Source: Dyella sp. RRB7
GTDB taxonomy: Bacteria > Pseudomonadota > Gammaproteobacteria > Xanthomonadales > Rhodanobacteraceae
Direction of reading: 5' to 3'
Assembly: GCF_022761115.1 (NCBI RefSeq)
Contig: NZ_JAKWJS010000009.1
Coordinates: 1-64,000, forward strand
DNA: 64,000 nucleotides
Shown: in pieces, positions 24,742-32,758 of the stretch
Numbering within the stretch: position 1 is the first letter of the stretch
How the letters are laid out: each line of letters opens with the position of its first letter
Position numbers and translations under genes: made by a program
Notes under the pieces: model-generated
Told to the model about the DNA's origin: nothing
Database searches by the model: none
What the model saw: the letters and a program-made list of their open reading frames with translations, nothing else

Positions 24742-26940
24742 TCACACCGGCGTCAGGTTGGCATAGGCATAGACCAGCCACTTGCTGCCGCTGTCGGCGA
24801 AATTCACCTGGATGCGCGTGTGCGCGCCGCTGCCTTCCGCGCTCACGACCACGCCTTCGCCGAAGCTGGGGTGGCTCACGCGCTGGCCCAGTTTCAGCGG
24901 CATGGCCTCTTCCAGCGAATGGGACGTGGCGCCGCTGGAACGCGCGCTATAGAGCGGACGGCTCACCTGCACGCGCGGGCGCACTTCGTCGATCAACTCC
25001 GGCGGAATCTCCGACAGGAAGCGCGAGGGGCGCGCCAGCATCTCCACGCCGTGCATGCGGCGCGATTCGGCGTAGCTGATAAACAGGCGCTCGCGGGCGC
25101 GGGTGATGCCCACGTAGGCCAGGCGGCGTTCCTCTTCCAGCCGGCCCTCGTCCTCGACCGAGCGCTGGCTGGGGAACAGGCCTTCCTCCATGCCGACCAG
25201 GAACACCACCGGAAACTCCAGGCCCTTGGCCGAGTGCAGCGTCATCAGCTGCACGCAGTCGTCCCACGCCTCGCCCTGGCCTTCGCCGGCTTCCAGTGCC
25301 GCATGCGAGAGAAACGCGGAAAGCTCGCTCAGGCCGGCGTCGATATCGTCCTGGGTCAGCTCGAAGCGACTGGCCACGTTGACCAGTTCGTCCAGGTTCT
25401 CCACCCGCGATTCGGCGTTGCCGCGGCTGTCCTTCTCGTAGAAGTCGCGCAGGCCGGTGTGGGTGATGGCGTGGTCGATCTGTTCGGCCAGCGCCAGTGC
25501 ATCGCCCTGGCCGGCGCCGGCAAAGGCGCGTGCCATGTCGTCGATCAGCATCAGGAATGCCTTCACGGCATTTTTCGCGCGACCGGCCAGTTCCTTGCCG
25601 CCGCCCAGTTCGTTGAGCGTGGCCTCCCACATCGAGCTGTTCTCGGCACGCGCGCGCCGCCGCAGCACGTCCAGCGTGCGGTCGCCGATGCCGCGCGGCG
25701 GCGTGTTCACCGCGCGCTCGAAGGCGGCATCGTCGTGGCGGTTGGAGGACAGCCGCAGATAAGCCAGCGCGTCCTTGATTTCCGCGCGGTCGAAGAAGCG
25801 CTGGCCGCCATACACGCGGAAGCGGATGTCGCGCTGCATCAGCTGTTCTTCGAAGTTGCGCGACTGCGCGTTGGAGCGATAAAGGATGGCGCAATCGCGC
25901 GCATCACCGTGCTCGGTGATGTACTCGCGGATGCGCTCGACCACGAAGCGCGCCTCGTCCTGCTCGTTGTAGGCGGCATACAGCGCAATGCGCTCGCCTT
26001 CGCCGCCGTCGGTCCACAGCTGCTTGCCCAGGCGGCCGCCGTTGCGTGCGATGACGCTGTTGGCCGCCTTGAGGATGGTGCTGGTGGAACGGTAGTTCTG
26101 CTCCAGCTTGATGGTCTTGGCGCCGGGGAAATCGCGCAGGAACTGCTGCACGTTCTCCACCTTGGCGCCGCGCCAGCCATAGATGGCCTGGTCGTCGTCG
26201 CCCACCACGAACACCTGGCCCGTGGTGCCCGCCAGCACGCGAATCCACGCGTACTGCAGCGTGTTGGTGTCCTGGAATTCGTCGATCAGCAGGTAGCGCC
26301 AGCGTTCGCGGTAATGCTCCAGCACCTGCGGGTGGTTGAGCCACAGCTCGTGCGCGCGCAGCAGCAGTTCGGCGAAGTCGACCAGGCCGGCGCGGCGGCA
26401 GGCCTCTTCGTAGGCCTGGTAGATCTGCACGAAGGTGCGCGTGACCGGATGATCGCGGTGCTCGATGCTGTCGGGGCGCTTGCCCTCGTCCTTCCAGTTG
26501 TTGATCTGCCAGGTGGCCTGGCGCGGCGGGAAGCGCGCTTCGTCCAGTCCCAGCCCGGTGATCACGCGCTTGATGATGCGTTGCTGGTCGTCGGCGTCGA
26601 GAATCTGGAAACCTTCCGGCAAGCCGGCTTCACGCCAGTGTCGGCGCAGCAGGCGATGGGCGATGCCGTGGAAGGTGCCGACGGTGAGCCCCTGGGTGCC
26701 ACCGGGAATCAACTGGTCCAGGCGCGCGCGCATTTCGCCGGCGGCCTTGTTGGTGAAGGTCACCGCCAGGATCGCCCACGGCGGCACCCGTTCCACCTGG
26801 GTCAACCAGCCGATGCGGTGCGTGAGCACGCGGGTCTTGCCGGAGCCGGCGCCCGCGAGCACCAGGTAGTGGCCGGGCGGGGCGCACACGGCTTCGCGCT
26901 GCGCGTCGTTGAGCTTGTCGATCAGGTGCGAGACATCCAT
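24742..26940 (-). CDS. uvrD: DNA helicase II
   Basis: 732 aa, normal for UvrD. 3'-5' SF1A helicase of nucleotide-excision and mismatch repair. Motif I LAGAGSGKTRVLTHRI (near 27-42), motif Ia AVTFTNKAAGEMR, motif II LLIDEFQDTN, motif III VVGDDDQAIYGWRGA, motif IV LEQNYRST, motif VI VGITRARERLFISYA. A C-terminal Tudor-like domain follows (LGQRVSHPSFGEGVVV), which binds RNA polymerase in E. coli. I use the ATG giving M-D-V-S-H-L-I-D-K-L-N-D, which aligns with E. coli UvrD, rather than the one 9 nt upstream. Confidence 0.97.
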   Translation of the reverse strand: MDVSHLIDKLNDAQREAVCAPPGHYLVLAGAGSGKTRVLTHRIGWLTQVERVPPWAILAVTFTNKAAGEMRARLDQLIPGGTQGLTVGTFHGIAHRLLRRHWREAGLPEGFQILDADDQQRIIKRVITGLGLDEARFPPRQATWQINNWKDEGKRPDSIEHRDHPVTRTFVQIYQAYEEACRRAGLVDFAELLLRAHELWLNHPQVLEHYRERWRYLLIDEFQDTNTLQYAWIRVLAGTTGQVFVVGDDDQAIYGWRGAKVENVQQFLRDFPGAKTIKLEQNYRSTSTILKAANSVIARNGGRLGKQLWTDGGEGERIALYAAYNEQDEARFVVERIREYITEHGDARDCAILYRSNAQSRNFEEQLMQRDIRFRVYGGQRFFDRAEIKDALAYLRLSSNRHDDAAFERAVNTPPRGIGDRTLDVLRRRARAENSSMWEATLNELGGGKELAGRAKNAVKAFLMLIDDMARAFAGAGQGDALALAEQIDHAITHTGLRDFYEKDSRGNAESRVENLDELVNVASRFELTQDDIDAGLSELSAFLSHAALEAGEGQGEAWDDCVQLMTLHSAKGLEFPVVFLVGMEEGLFPSQRSVEDEGRLEEERRLAYVGITRARERLFISYAESRRMHGVEMLARPSRFLSEIPPELIDEVRPRVQVSRPLYSARSSGATSHSLEEAMPLKLGQRVSHPSFGEGVVVSAEGSGAHTRIQVNFADSGSKWLVYAYANLTPV

Positions 26941-26977
26941 CCGCCGCATTGTAGCGGGCCGGAAGCCGTCAGGCCGC

Positions 26978-28957
26978 TCAGTAGTCCAGGTGCAGGCTCA
27001 ACAGATGCTGCGAGCCCACGAACCAGATCGTGACGAAACAGGCCAGCAGCAGGATCACGCTGTCGAGCTTGCGCCACCAGCCGCCGGGTGCGCGCCATGC
27101 ATGCCACGCGTTGATCGCGACCGCCACGGTGCCGAGCACGGCAAGCCAGCCCACCAGTTGCAGCAATCGCAGGCGCAGATCCAGCTGCGCGGTGCCGCTA
27201 TCCAGCCGGGGCAGCATCAGCCACCAGCCGGCGGCAAACAGCAGCTGCAGGATCGCGGTGACGCGGCTGAGGCGATACCAGCGGGCGCTGCCGTCTTCCA
27301 GCGTCCATGGCTTGCCGCGCAGGCGACGCAGCAGCGCGGCCAGTGGCCACGACAGCGCGACCAGCAGGAACACCGTGAGCGTGACGGCCAGCAACGGCAT
27401 GTTCCAGCGAGCCAATAGCCAGTCCGGCACCGGCAGGAACACCAGGGTGGGGGCCGTGTCGTCGATGGCGAGCATGCGCACCTTGCCATCCTGCATCACC
27501 GCGCCCAGGTGGCTGCCGCTGGCATCGTCCAGCCACAGGAAGGGCTTGATCTCGCGCCAGTGCACCGGTCCCACCACGTTGTCGAACATCGGCGTGCGCA
27601 GGGTGCCGTCGGGTGCCATCGTCACCTGCGTCTGTTCGAACAGGTTGCGCAAGGCGCGCAGGTTGCTCCGCGAGATGCGGCTGGGAAGATAGCTGCCGAC
27701 CAGTTGCGCGCCGTGAGCCTGCGCCGTGGCCAGCGTGGGCTGCCGGATCTGCGGCAGCGCGGGGAAATAGCGGTCAGCAAAGTCGTTGCGCAGTTGGCGC
27801 AGCCATGTCCGGTCGGCGTCGCCGTCGATGGCGACGAACACGCCCACGTGCTGCGCGGTGAACAGTGCCAGCTCACTGTGAAAGTAACGGGTGGCGCCAC
27901 TGTGACCGAGGATTTCCTGCTCGTTGCGGTCCATCCGTACGAAGCCCAGGCTCATCCCATGCAGTCCCGGCACGCTGGTGCGCGTGTAGCCGTGCATGGC
28001 CTGCACGGTGGGCTGCGCCAGCAACTGGGCTTCGCCGGCGCGGCCAAACTGCAGGTGGGCGATCATGAAGCGCGCCATGTCATCGCCGCTGATGGACAGC
28101 GCGCCGGCCGGGGCCGCGGGAATCAGCTCGAACGCGTGCGGCGGTTCGGTGGGCGAGCTGTAGCTCAGCGCCATGTCGGGCTGCAGGGCCGGCGGCAGCG
28201 GCTGGCGGAAACTGGCGTGCTGCATGTCCAGCGGCTGGAAGATGTGCTGCTCGACATACGCCTCGAACGGCTGCTTCGAAACGCGCTGCACGATATACCC
28301 GGCCAGCGCGGCGCCATAGTTGGAATATGCGGGCACGTCGCCCGCCGGATAGATGCGCGCCGGCACCCAGCGCTTCACCCAGGCCTCGTTGCTGATCAGC
28401 GCAGCGGCATCGGGCACGAACAGATCCTTGCTGGCCTCTTCGAAACCCGCCGTGTGGGTCATCAGGTCGCGCAGGGTAATCGGCTTGCCGTCGCGCGGCG
28501 GCATGCTGAAGTCGAGGTAGCGGTTGATGTCCGCATCCAGATCGAGCTGGTGCTGCTCGACCAGCTGCATCACCGCCGTCCAGGTAAACAGGTTGGACAG
28601 CGAGCCGACGCGGAACAGCGTGCTCGCCGGGTCCACCGGTTTCTTCGCCGCCACGTCGGCGTAGCCGTAACCCTTGGCCAGCAGGAGGTTGCCGTCCTTC
28701 ACCACGACCACCACGGCGCCGGCGATCGGCTGCTGCTGCATGGCCTTGGCCATGCGCTCGTCGAGCCAGGGCTGGGCGTCGCTGGCGGTGAGTTCGTGGG
28801 CGCCCAGTTGCACTACCGCGGCGGGCTTCTGCTCGGGCAGCGGGGTGATCTGGATCTGCGCCTGCGCGAACGCAGCGGTACTGCTCGCAGCCAGCGATGC
28901 CAGCAGGCAGCAGCGCACGAAAGCCCAGGATCGGACGGTGCGAGCAAAGGTTTTCAT
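26978..28957 (-). CDS. Exported beta-lactamase-fold serine hydrolase with C-terminal membrane domain
   Basis: 659 aa. Signal peptide (to ~AAFA, residue 31). The serine beta-lactamase/D-aminopeptidase-like (S12) domain spans ~60-420: RVGSLSNLFTW with the nucleophile-position Ser119, the Y-x-N box AYSNYG (211-213) and HSGATRYF in place of KTG. The SxxK lysine is replaced by Asn122, so the catalytic base is missing or supplied differently. The last ~150 residues contain four membrane helices. Expected site: periplasm, membrane-tethered. It lies 112 nt downstream of the permuted oxidase gene on the same strand. Substrate unknown. Confidence 0.82.
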   Translation of the reverse strand: MKTFARTVRSWAFVRCCLLASLAASSTAAFAQAQIQITPLPEQKPAAVVQLGAHELTASDAQPWLDERMAKAMQQQPIAGAVVVVVKDGNLLLAKGYGYADVAAKKPVDPASTLFRVGSLSNLFTWTAVMQLVEQHQLDLDADINRYLDFSMPPRDGKPITLRDLMTHTAGFEEASKDLFVPDAAALISNEAWVKRWVPARIYPAGDVPAYSNYGAALAGYIVQRVSKQPFEAYVEQHIFQPLDMQHASFRQPLPPALQPDMALSYSSPTEPPHAFELIPAAPAGALSISGDDMARFMIAHLQFGRAGEAQLLAQPTVQAMHGYTRTSVPGLHGMSLGFVRMDRNEQEILGHSGATRYFHSELALFTAQHVGVFVAIDGDADRTWLRQLRNDFADRYFPALPQIRQPTLATAQAHGAQLVGSYLPSRISRSNLRALRNLFEQTQVTMAPDGTLRTPMFDNVVGPVHWREIKPFLWLDDASGSHLGAVMQDGKVRMLAIDDTAPTLVFLPVPDWLLARWNMPLLAVTLTVFLLVALSWPLAALLRRLRGKPWTLEDGSARWYRLSRVTAILQLLFAAGWWLMLPRLDSGTAQLDLRLRLLQLVGWLAVLGTVAVAINAWHAWRAPGGWWRKLDSVILLLACFVTIWFVGSQHLLSLHLDY

Positions 28958-29069
28958 CGACCGGCTCCGATGGCAGCCCGTTCCGCGGGACAGGCCGGCA
29001 AGTATGCCGCGAACCCCATGCGGTCGCGTCTGCATGGCGTCAACGCCGTCAGCGCCGTTTCAGCTGGTG

Positions 29070-30263
29070 TCAGCTGTGACGCATCTGGGCCACCAGGTCG
29101 GCCAGTTGCTGCACGGCGGCTTCCGAAACCTCGCGATGGGGCGTGATATCGCTGTTGTTGAAGTTGCCGCTATCGCCGATCACCTGCACCATGATGCCGT
29201 CGCTGCGCGGCACCACGCTGAGGTTGTGCGTGCGCAGGCCATAGCGGACCTCCGGCTGCGGAATCAGTCGCGCGGTCTGGCCGCGCACGGGAATCACCGA
29301 CTCGTCGCCGAACAAGGCGCGCGCGCCATAGCCGGTGGCGTTCACCAGGGTCGGCTCGGGCAGCTGGAGCAGTTCCCCTGGGTGGTTGAACTCGCGTAGC
29401 TCGATCTTGCCGCCTGCCGCGAGGAACTCGGTCATCAGATAGTTGGCGTAGCTGCTGATGTTGAACATCAGCGTGGTGTACCGGCGCACATGGGGCTCCG
29501 GAAACGGGTGGCTGCCGGGCGCCAGCTCCACCGGGCGCGGCGTGAGGTCGCGCACGCGGTCGCTGAAGTCGCCGTACTCGGGCTCGTCGGGCACGTCGCC
29601 ATGGAACTTGCCGAACGGCGCATCGGACAGCGAATAGCCGTCGATCCACTCGATCGGCTTGCCCGGCAGTCCAAGCAGGCTTTGGTAGCGCGCATGGGAG
29701 ATGCGCGTCATCGTCTCCCATTGATCGCCGAGCGCGTCGGCATGTTGCGCATCGCAGATACGCGAGTCGGGCGTCCACAGGCCGGACGCGCGCATCGAGA
29801 ACACATCAGGCGGCAACGCCTTGGCGTAGATGCGCACGGCGAAACCGGCCCGCTGCGCCAGCAGCGCCGTGGTGAGGCCGATGGCGCCGCAGCCGATCAC
29901 GCCCAGCTGGCGCACGCCGGTGTCCTGCACCAGGCGCAGCGCCAGCGTGCCCGAGCCCCACGACAGCGACCAGCCGCTGCCGCCGTGGCCGTAGTTGTGC
30001 ACGATGGTCTTGTGGCCGAGCCGCTGCGCCTCGATGCGCGGGCCCGCCGCGCGGAACGGGCGGGTGCACACATACACGCCGGTGATGCGGTCGGTGCTGG
30101 CGCGGATCGGCGCCAGCGTCACGCCATCGGCCAGCATGGGCGATACGACGGCACCCGCGGTGGCGGATGTCGCCGCCGGCTGTCGCGCACAGGCCGCGAG
30201 TCCCGCGGTCGACGCCACGGCCAGCGTCGCGCTGGCCTGGCGGAGGAATTGGCGTCGCTGCAT
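29070..30263 (-). CDS. FAD-dependent D-amino-acid-oxidase-like protein with permuted motif order
   Basis: 397 aa. The N-terminus reads MQRRQFLRQ then a hydrophobic core ending GLAAC, i.e. a twin-arginine signal with a lipobox-like Cys. Residues 62-95 (VYVCTRPFRAAGPRIEAQ then HNYGHGG) look like the segment that ends ordinary D-amino-acid oxidases, yet here it precedes the FAD Rossmann motif LGVIGCGAIGLTTALL (GxGxxG, 124-129). The protein ends after VPRSDGIMVQVIGDSGN, the part that normally comes just before that segment. Likely a periplasmic or lipid-anchored flavoprotein oxidase; substrate unknown. Starts 38 nt after the stop of the 72-aa membrane protein gene. Confidence 0.8.
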   Translation of the reverse strand: MQRRQFLRQASATLAVASTAGLAACARQPAATSATAGAVVSPMLADGVTLAPIRASTDRITGVYVCTRPFRAAGPRIEAQRLGHKTIVHNYGHGGSGWSLSWGSGTLALRLVQDTGVRQLGVIGCGAIGLTTALLAQRAGFAVRIYAKALPPDVFSMRASGLWTPDSRICDAQHADALGDQWETMTRISHARYQSLLGLPGKPIEWIDGYSLSDAPFGKFHGDVPDEPEYGDFSDRVRDLTPRPVELAPGSHPFPEPHVRRYTTLMFNISSYANYLMTEFLAAGGKIELREFNHPGELLQLPEPTLVNATGYGARALFGDESVIPVRGQTARLIPQPEVRYGLRTHNLSVVPRSDGIMVQVIGDSGNFNNSDITPHREVSEAAVQQLADLVAQMRHS

Positions 30264-30301
30264 GGTTCTGCTTCCCTGTCGGAATGACGGGCGATGGGGC
30301 G

Positions 30302-30520
30302 TCAGCCCTTCTTGAGAAACCCGCCCAGCGCCAGCACCGCGCCCACCACGATGCCGGCGATGCCCGCCCATTGCGGAATCGCCTTGTCGTGCGTGGCGGT
30401 AACCTTGGCCGAGCCGATCTGCACCAGCGTGTCGGTGGTCTGGTAGCTGCCGTGGCCCAGCGTGGCCCAGATGCCGCCGGCCAGCAGGATGATGCCGAGG
30501 ATGATCAACACAGCACGCAT
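30302..30520 (-). CDS. Small two-helix membrane protein
   Basis: 72 aa. Two hydrophobic segments (AVLIILGIILLAGGIWATLG and WAGIAGIVVGAVLALGGFL) flank a polar middle (YQTTDTLVQIGSAKVTATHDKAIPQ). It resembles short DUF3185-like proteins in size and layout but I do not claim membership. The start at M-R-A-V-L was chosen over a longer frame because the hydrophobic core then begins at residue 3. It lies directly upstream of the oxidase gene on the same strand. Confidence 0.6.
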   Translation of the reverse strand: MRAVLIILGIILLAGGIWATLGHGSYQTTDTLVQIGSAKVTATHDKAIPQWAGIAGIVVGAVLALGGFLKKG

Positions 30521-30628
30521 GGACGGCTCCCGAGGAATGATCGTCCGATCATAGGGGGCCATGGTGCGGGAGAAAAGTCGACGGCGGCACGATGACAGGC
30601 CGCCGTCGATGGGGGAAAACGTCCGGGC

Positions 30629-32245
30629 TCAGCCCACGCGGGCGAACAGCACGCCGTGCGCAGGCAACGCGAGCTGGTCGTTCGCCAGCGTGCCCTGTAC
30701 CAAGCCGTGGCCGTTGACAGGCGTTGCCGTGCCCAGGGGCGGCAGCGGCAGCGTCACCGGCGCGTTGGAAAGATTGAACGCGGCCAGCACCGTTTCATCG
30801 CCATGCTGGCGGGTGAAGGCGAGCACCGGCTCGGGCGTATCCAGGAAACGGATGCTGCCCCAGCGCAGCGCCGGCTGCGATTTGCGCCACGCCATGAAGG
30901 CGCGGAAGCCCTGCAGGGCGGACGCGGGCTCGGCTTCCTGCAGGCTGACCGCGAGGGCGCGGTGCTCGGCAGGCACCGGCAGCCATGGATCGCCCACGCT
31001 GAAGCCGGCGTTGATGCCGCCATTCCACGGCATCGGCGTGCGGCAACCGTCGCGCCCCTTGAAGGTGGGCCAGAAGGTGATGCCGTAAGGGTCCTGCAAT
31101 GCCTCGAACGGCACTTCGGCCTCGGTGAGGCCCAGTTCCTCGCCCTGGTACACGCAGACCGAACCGCGCAGCGAGCACACCATCGCGGTAAGCAGGTTGG
31201 CCAGCCGCACCGACGCCTCGCCATTGCCCCAGCGGCTGACCACCCGGGCCACGTCGTGGTTGGAAATGGCCCAGCACGGCCAGCCTTCGAGCATCTGTGC
31301 TTCGAGGTTCTGCACCGTGCCGCGGATGTACGCCGCGCTGAAGTCGTCGGTGAGCAGCTCGAAGCTGTAGCCCATGTGCAGGCGGCCGTTGCGGGTGTAC
31401 TCGGCGGTGGTGGCCAGCGAATCCTCCGAGGAGATCTCGCCCAGCGCGGCCACGTCCTGGTACTGGTCCATCAACGCGCGCAACTGCTCGAGGAACGCGA
31501 TGTTCTCCGGGCGCGTGTTGTTGTAGTAGTGGTACTGGAAGGCGTACGGGTTGTCCGGGCTGAAGCCGCGGCCCACGCGTTTTTCCACCGGCTTGGGCGG
31601 GTTGTCGCGCAGCTCGCGGTCGTGGAAGCAGAAGTTGATGGCATCCAGGCGCAGGCCGTCCACGCCCTTGTCCAGCCAGAACTTCACTTCGTCCAGCACC
31701 GCGCGCTGCACGTCGGGGTTATGGAAGTTCAGGTCCGGCTGCGAGGTCAGGAAGTTGTGCAGGTAGTACTGGCCGCGGCGCGGCTCCCACTGCCAGGCGC
31801 AGCCGCCGAATAGCGACAGCCAGTTGTTGGGCGGGGTGCCGTCGTCCTTCGCGTCGGCCCACACGTACCAGTCGGCCTTGGGGTTGTCGCGGCTTTCGCG
31901 GCTTTGCTTGAACCAGGCGTGCTCCACCGAGGTGTGGCTGAGCACCTGGTCGATCATCACCTTCAGGCCCAGGCCGTGCGCCTTGGCCAGCAGGCGATCG
32001 AAGTCGTCGATGGTGCCGAACAGCGGGTCGACGTCGCGGTAGTCGGCGATGTCGTAGCCGAAGTCGGCCATCGGCGAGCGGAAGAACGGGGCGATCCAGA
32101 TCGCGTCCACCCCCAGGCTGGCCACGTAGTCGAGCTTGTCGACGATGCCCGGCAGGTCACCCACGCCATCGCCGTTGGTGTCCATGAAGCTGCGTGGATA
32201 GATCTGGTAGGTGACTGCTCCGCGCCACCAGGGTGCATCAATCAT
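30629..32245 (-). CDS. Cytoplasmic GH13 subfamily 23-type alpha-glucosidase
   Basis: 538 aa, no signal peptide, so cytoplasmic. Region I DQVLSHTS (His104), region II GLRLDAIN with nucleophile Asp201, region III GEISSE with acid/base Glu270, region IV ISNHD with Asp331. Length and residue numbers fit the Xanthomonas campestris XgtA/Halomonas HaG group (GH13_23), which hydrolyse or transfer glucose from maltose and other small alpha-glucosides. It diverges from the TonB-dependent receptor; a LacI-type palindrome lies 110 nt before its ATG. In the locus it would finish the sugars imported by the MFS permease. Confidence 0.92.
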   Translation of the reverse strand: MIDAPWWRGAVTYQIYPRSFMDTNGDGVGDLPGIVDKLDYVASLGVDAIWIAPFFRSPMADFGYDIADYRDVDPLFGTIDDFDRLLAKAHGLGLKVMIDQVLSHTSVEHAWFKQSRESRDNPKADWYVWADAKDDGTPPNNWLSLFGGCAWQWEPRRGQYYLHNFLTSQPDLNFHNPDVQRAVLDEVKFWLDKGVDGLRLDAINFCFHDRELRDNPPKPVEKRVGRGFSPDNPYAFQYHYYNNTRPENIAFLEQLRALMDQYQDVAALGEISSEDSLATTAEYTRNGRLHMGYSFELLTDDFSAAYIRGTVQNLEAQMLEGWPCWAISNHDVARVVSRWGNGEASVRLANLLTAMVCSLRGSVCVYQGEELGLTEAEVPFEALQDPYGITFWPTFKGRDGCRTPMPWNGGINAGFSVGDPWLPVPAEHRALAVSLQEAEPASALQGFRAFMAWRKSQPALRWGSIRFLDTPEPVLAFTRQHGDETVLAAFNLSNAPVTLPLPPLGTATPVNGHGLVQGTLANDQLALPAHGVLFARVG

Positions 32246-32354
32246 GTCGCATGTCCCGAGGTTCCCGCCCAATGCGCGTGATCACTTGTAGGGGTTCGCT
32301 CAAGCGAAGCGCGGGGGGCAGCTTAAAGGCAGAGTGCAAATGCAACGCCTGCAC

Positions 32355-32368
32355 TGCATACGTATTCA
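32355..32368. promoter_or_regulatory. LacI-family operator, site 1
   Basis: TGCATACGTATTCA, an imperfect palindrome centred on CG, the hallmark of LacI-family operators. It is the exact reverse complement of site 2, 226 bp away, and lies 110 nt upstream of the GH13_23 start. The likely regulator is the LacI protein encoded at 43540-44574. Confidence 0.65.
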
Positions 32369-32580
32369 AAAAAGGCCGATATTGCGCCGCAGCAGAGCGC
32401 AATCGCGTTCGTTGGCGGCGAAAAAAACTGCGTCGCGCGATGTGTCGTGGCGCACGAAAAACCGCATGGCTGTGGCATGTCGCACGTGCCGCCGGTGCGT
32501 GGCAACAGCTTGTGTCGCGACCGGCGCGGAGACGCAGCCCCATTAGAATTTTGTCAAAGGTGCACAAAAAAACGCGGTCA

Positions 32581-32594
32581 TGAATACGTATGCA
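32581..32594. promoter_or_regulatory. LacI-family operator, site 2
   Basis: TGAATACGTATGCA, exact reverse complement of site 1. It lies 165 nt upstream of the receptor ATG and overlaps a weak candidate -10 region, consistent with repression. Repetition of a 14-bp palindrome twice in one intergenic region is unlikely by chance. Confidence 0.65.
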
Positions 32595-32758
32595 TAGACC
32601 TGTTCGCCTTTTGGCGCAGCCCTACCATGGCCGCCACGCGACGGGGCCCTTCCGAGCATCGGCAAGCACTGGCGCGTAGCCCGCAGCAGTCTGTGGGGAC
32701 TGTTGCGGCAACTACAAAACCAACGAGATGTGCATACCCGTGGGAGGGGAAGACGGTG

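Larger units (their letters stand above)
32246..32758. promoter_or_regulatory. Divergent promoter region of the alpha-glucan locus
   Basis: 513 nt without a gene, visibly richer in A/T than its surroundings, between the GH13_23 gene (minus) and the TonB-dependent receptor (plus). It contains two LacI-type palindromes (32355-32368 and 32581-32594), several A-tracts (CAAAAAAGG, GAAAAAAACT, ACAAAAAAACG) and a purine-rich Shine-Dalgarno block GGGAGGGGAAG at 32741-32751 for the receptor. A possible receptor promoter is TGCACA (32561-32566) with a -10 overlapping the second palindrome near 32585-32590; this is weak. Confidence 0.6.
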
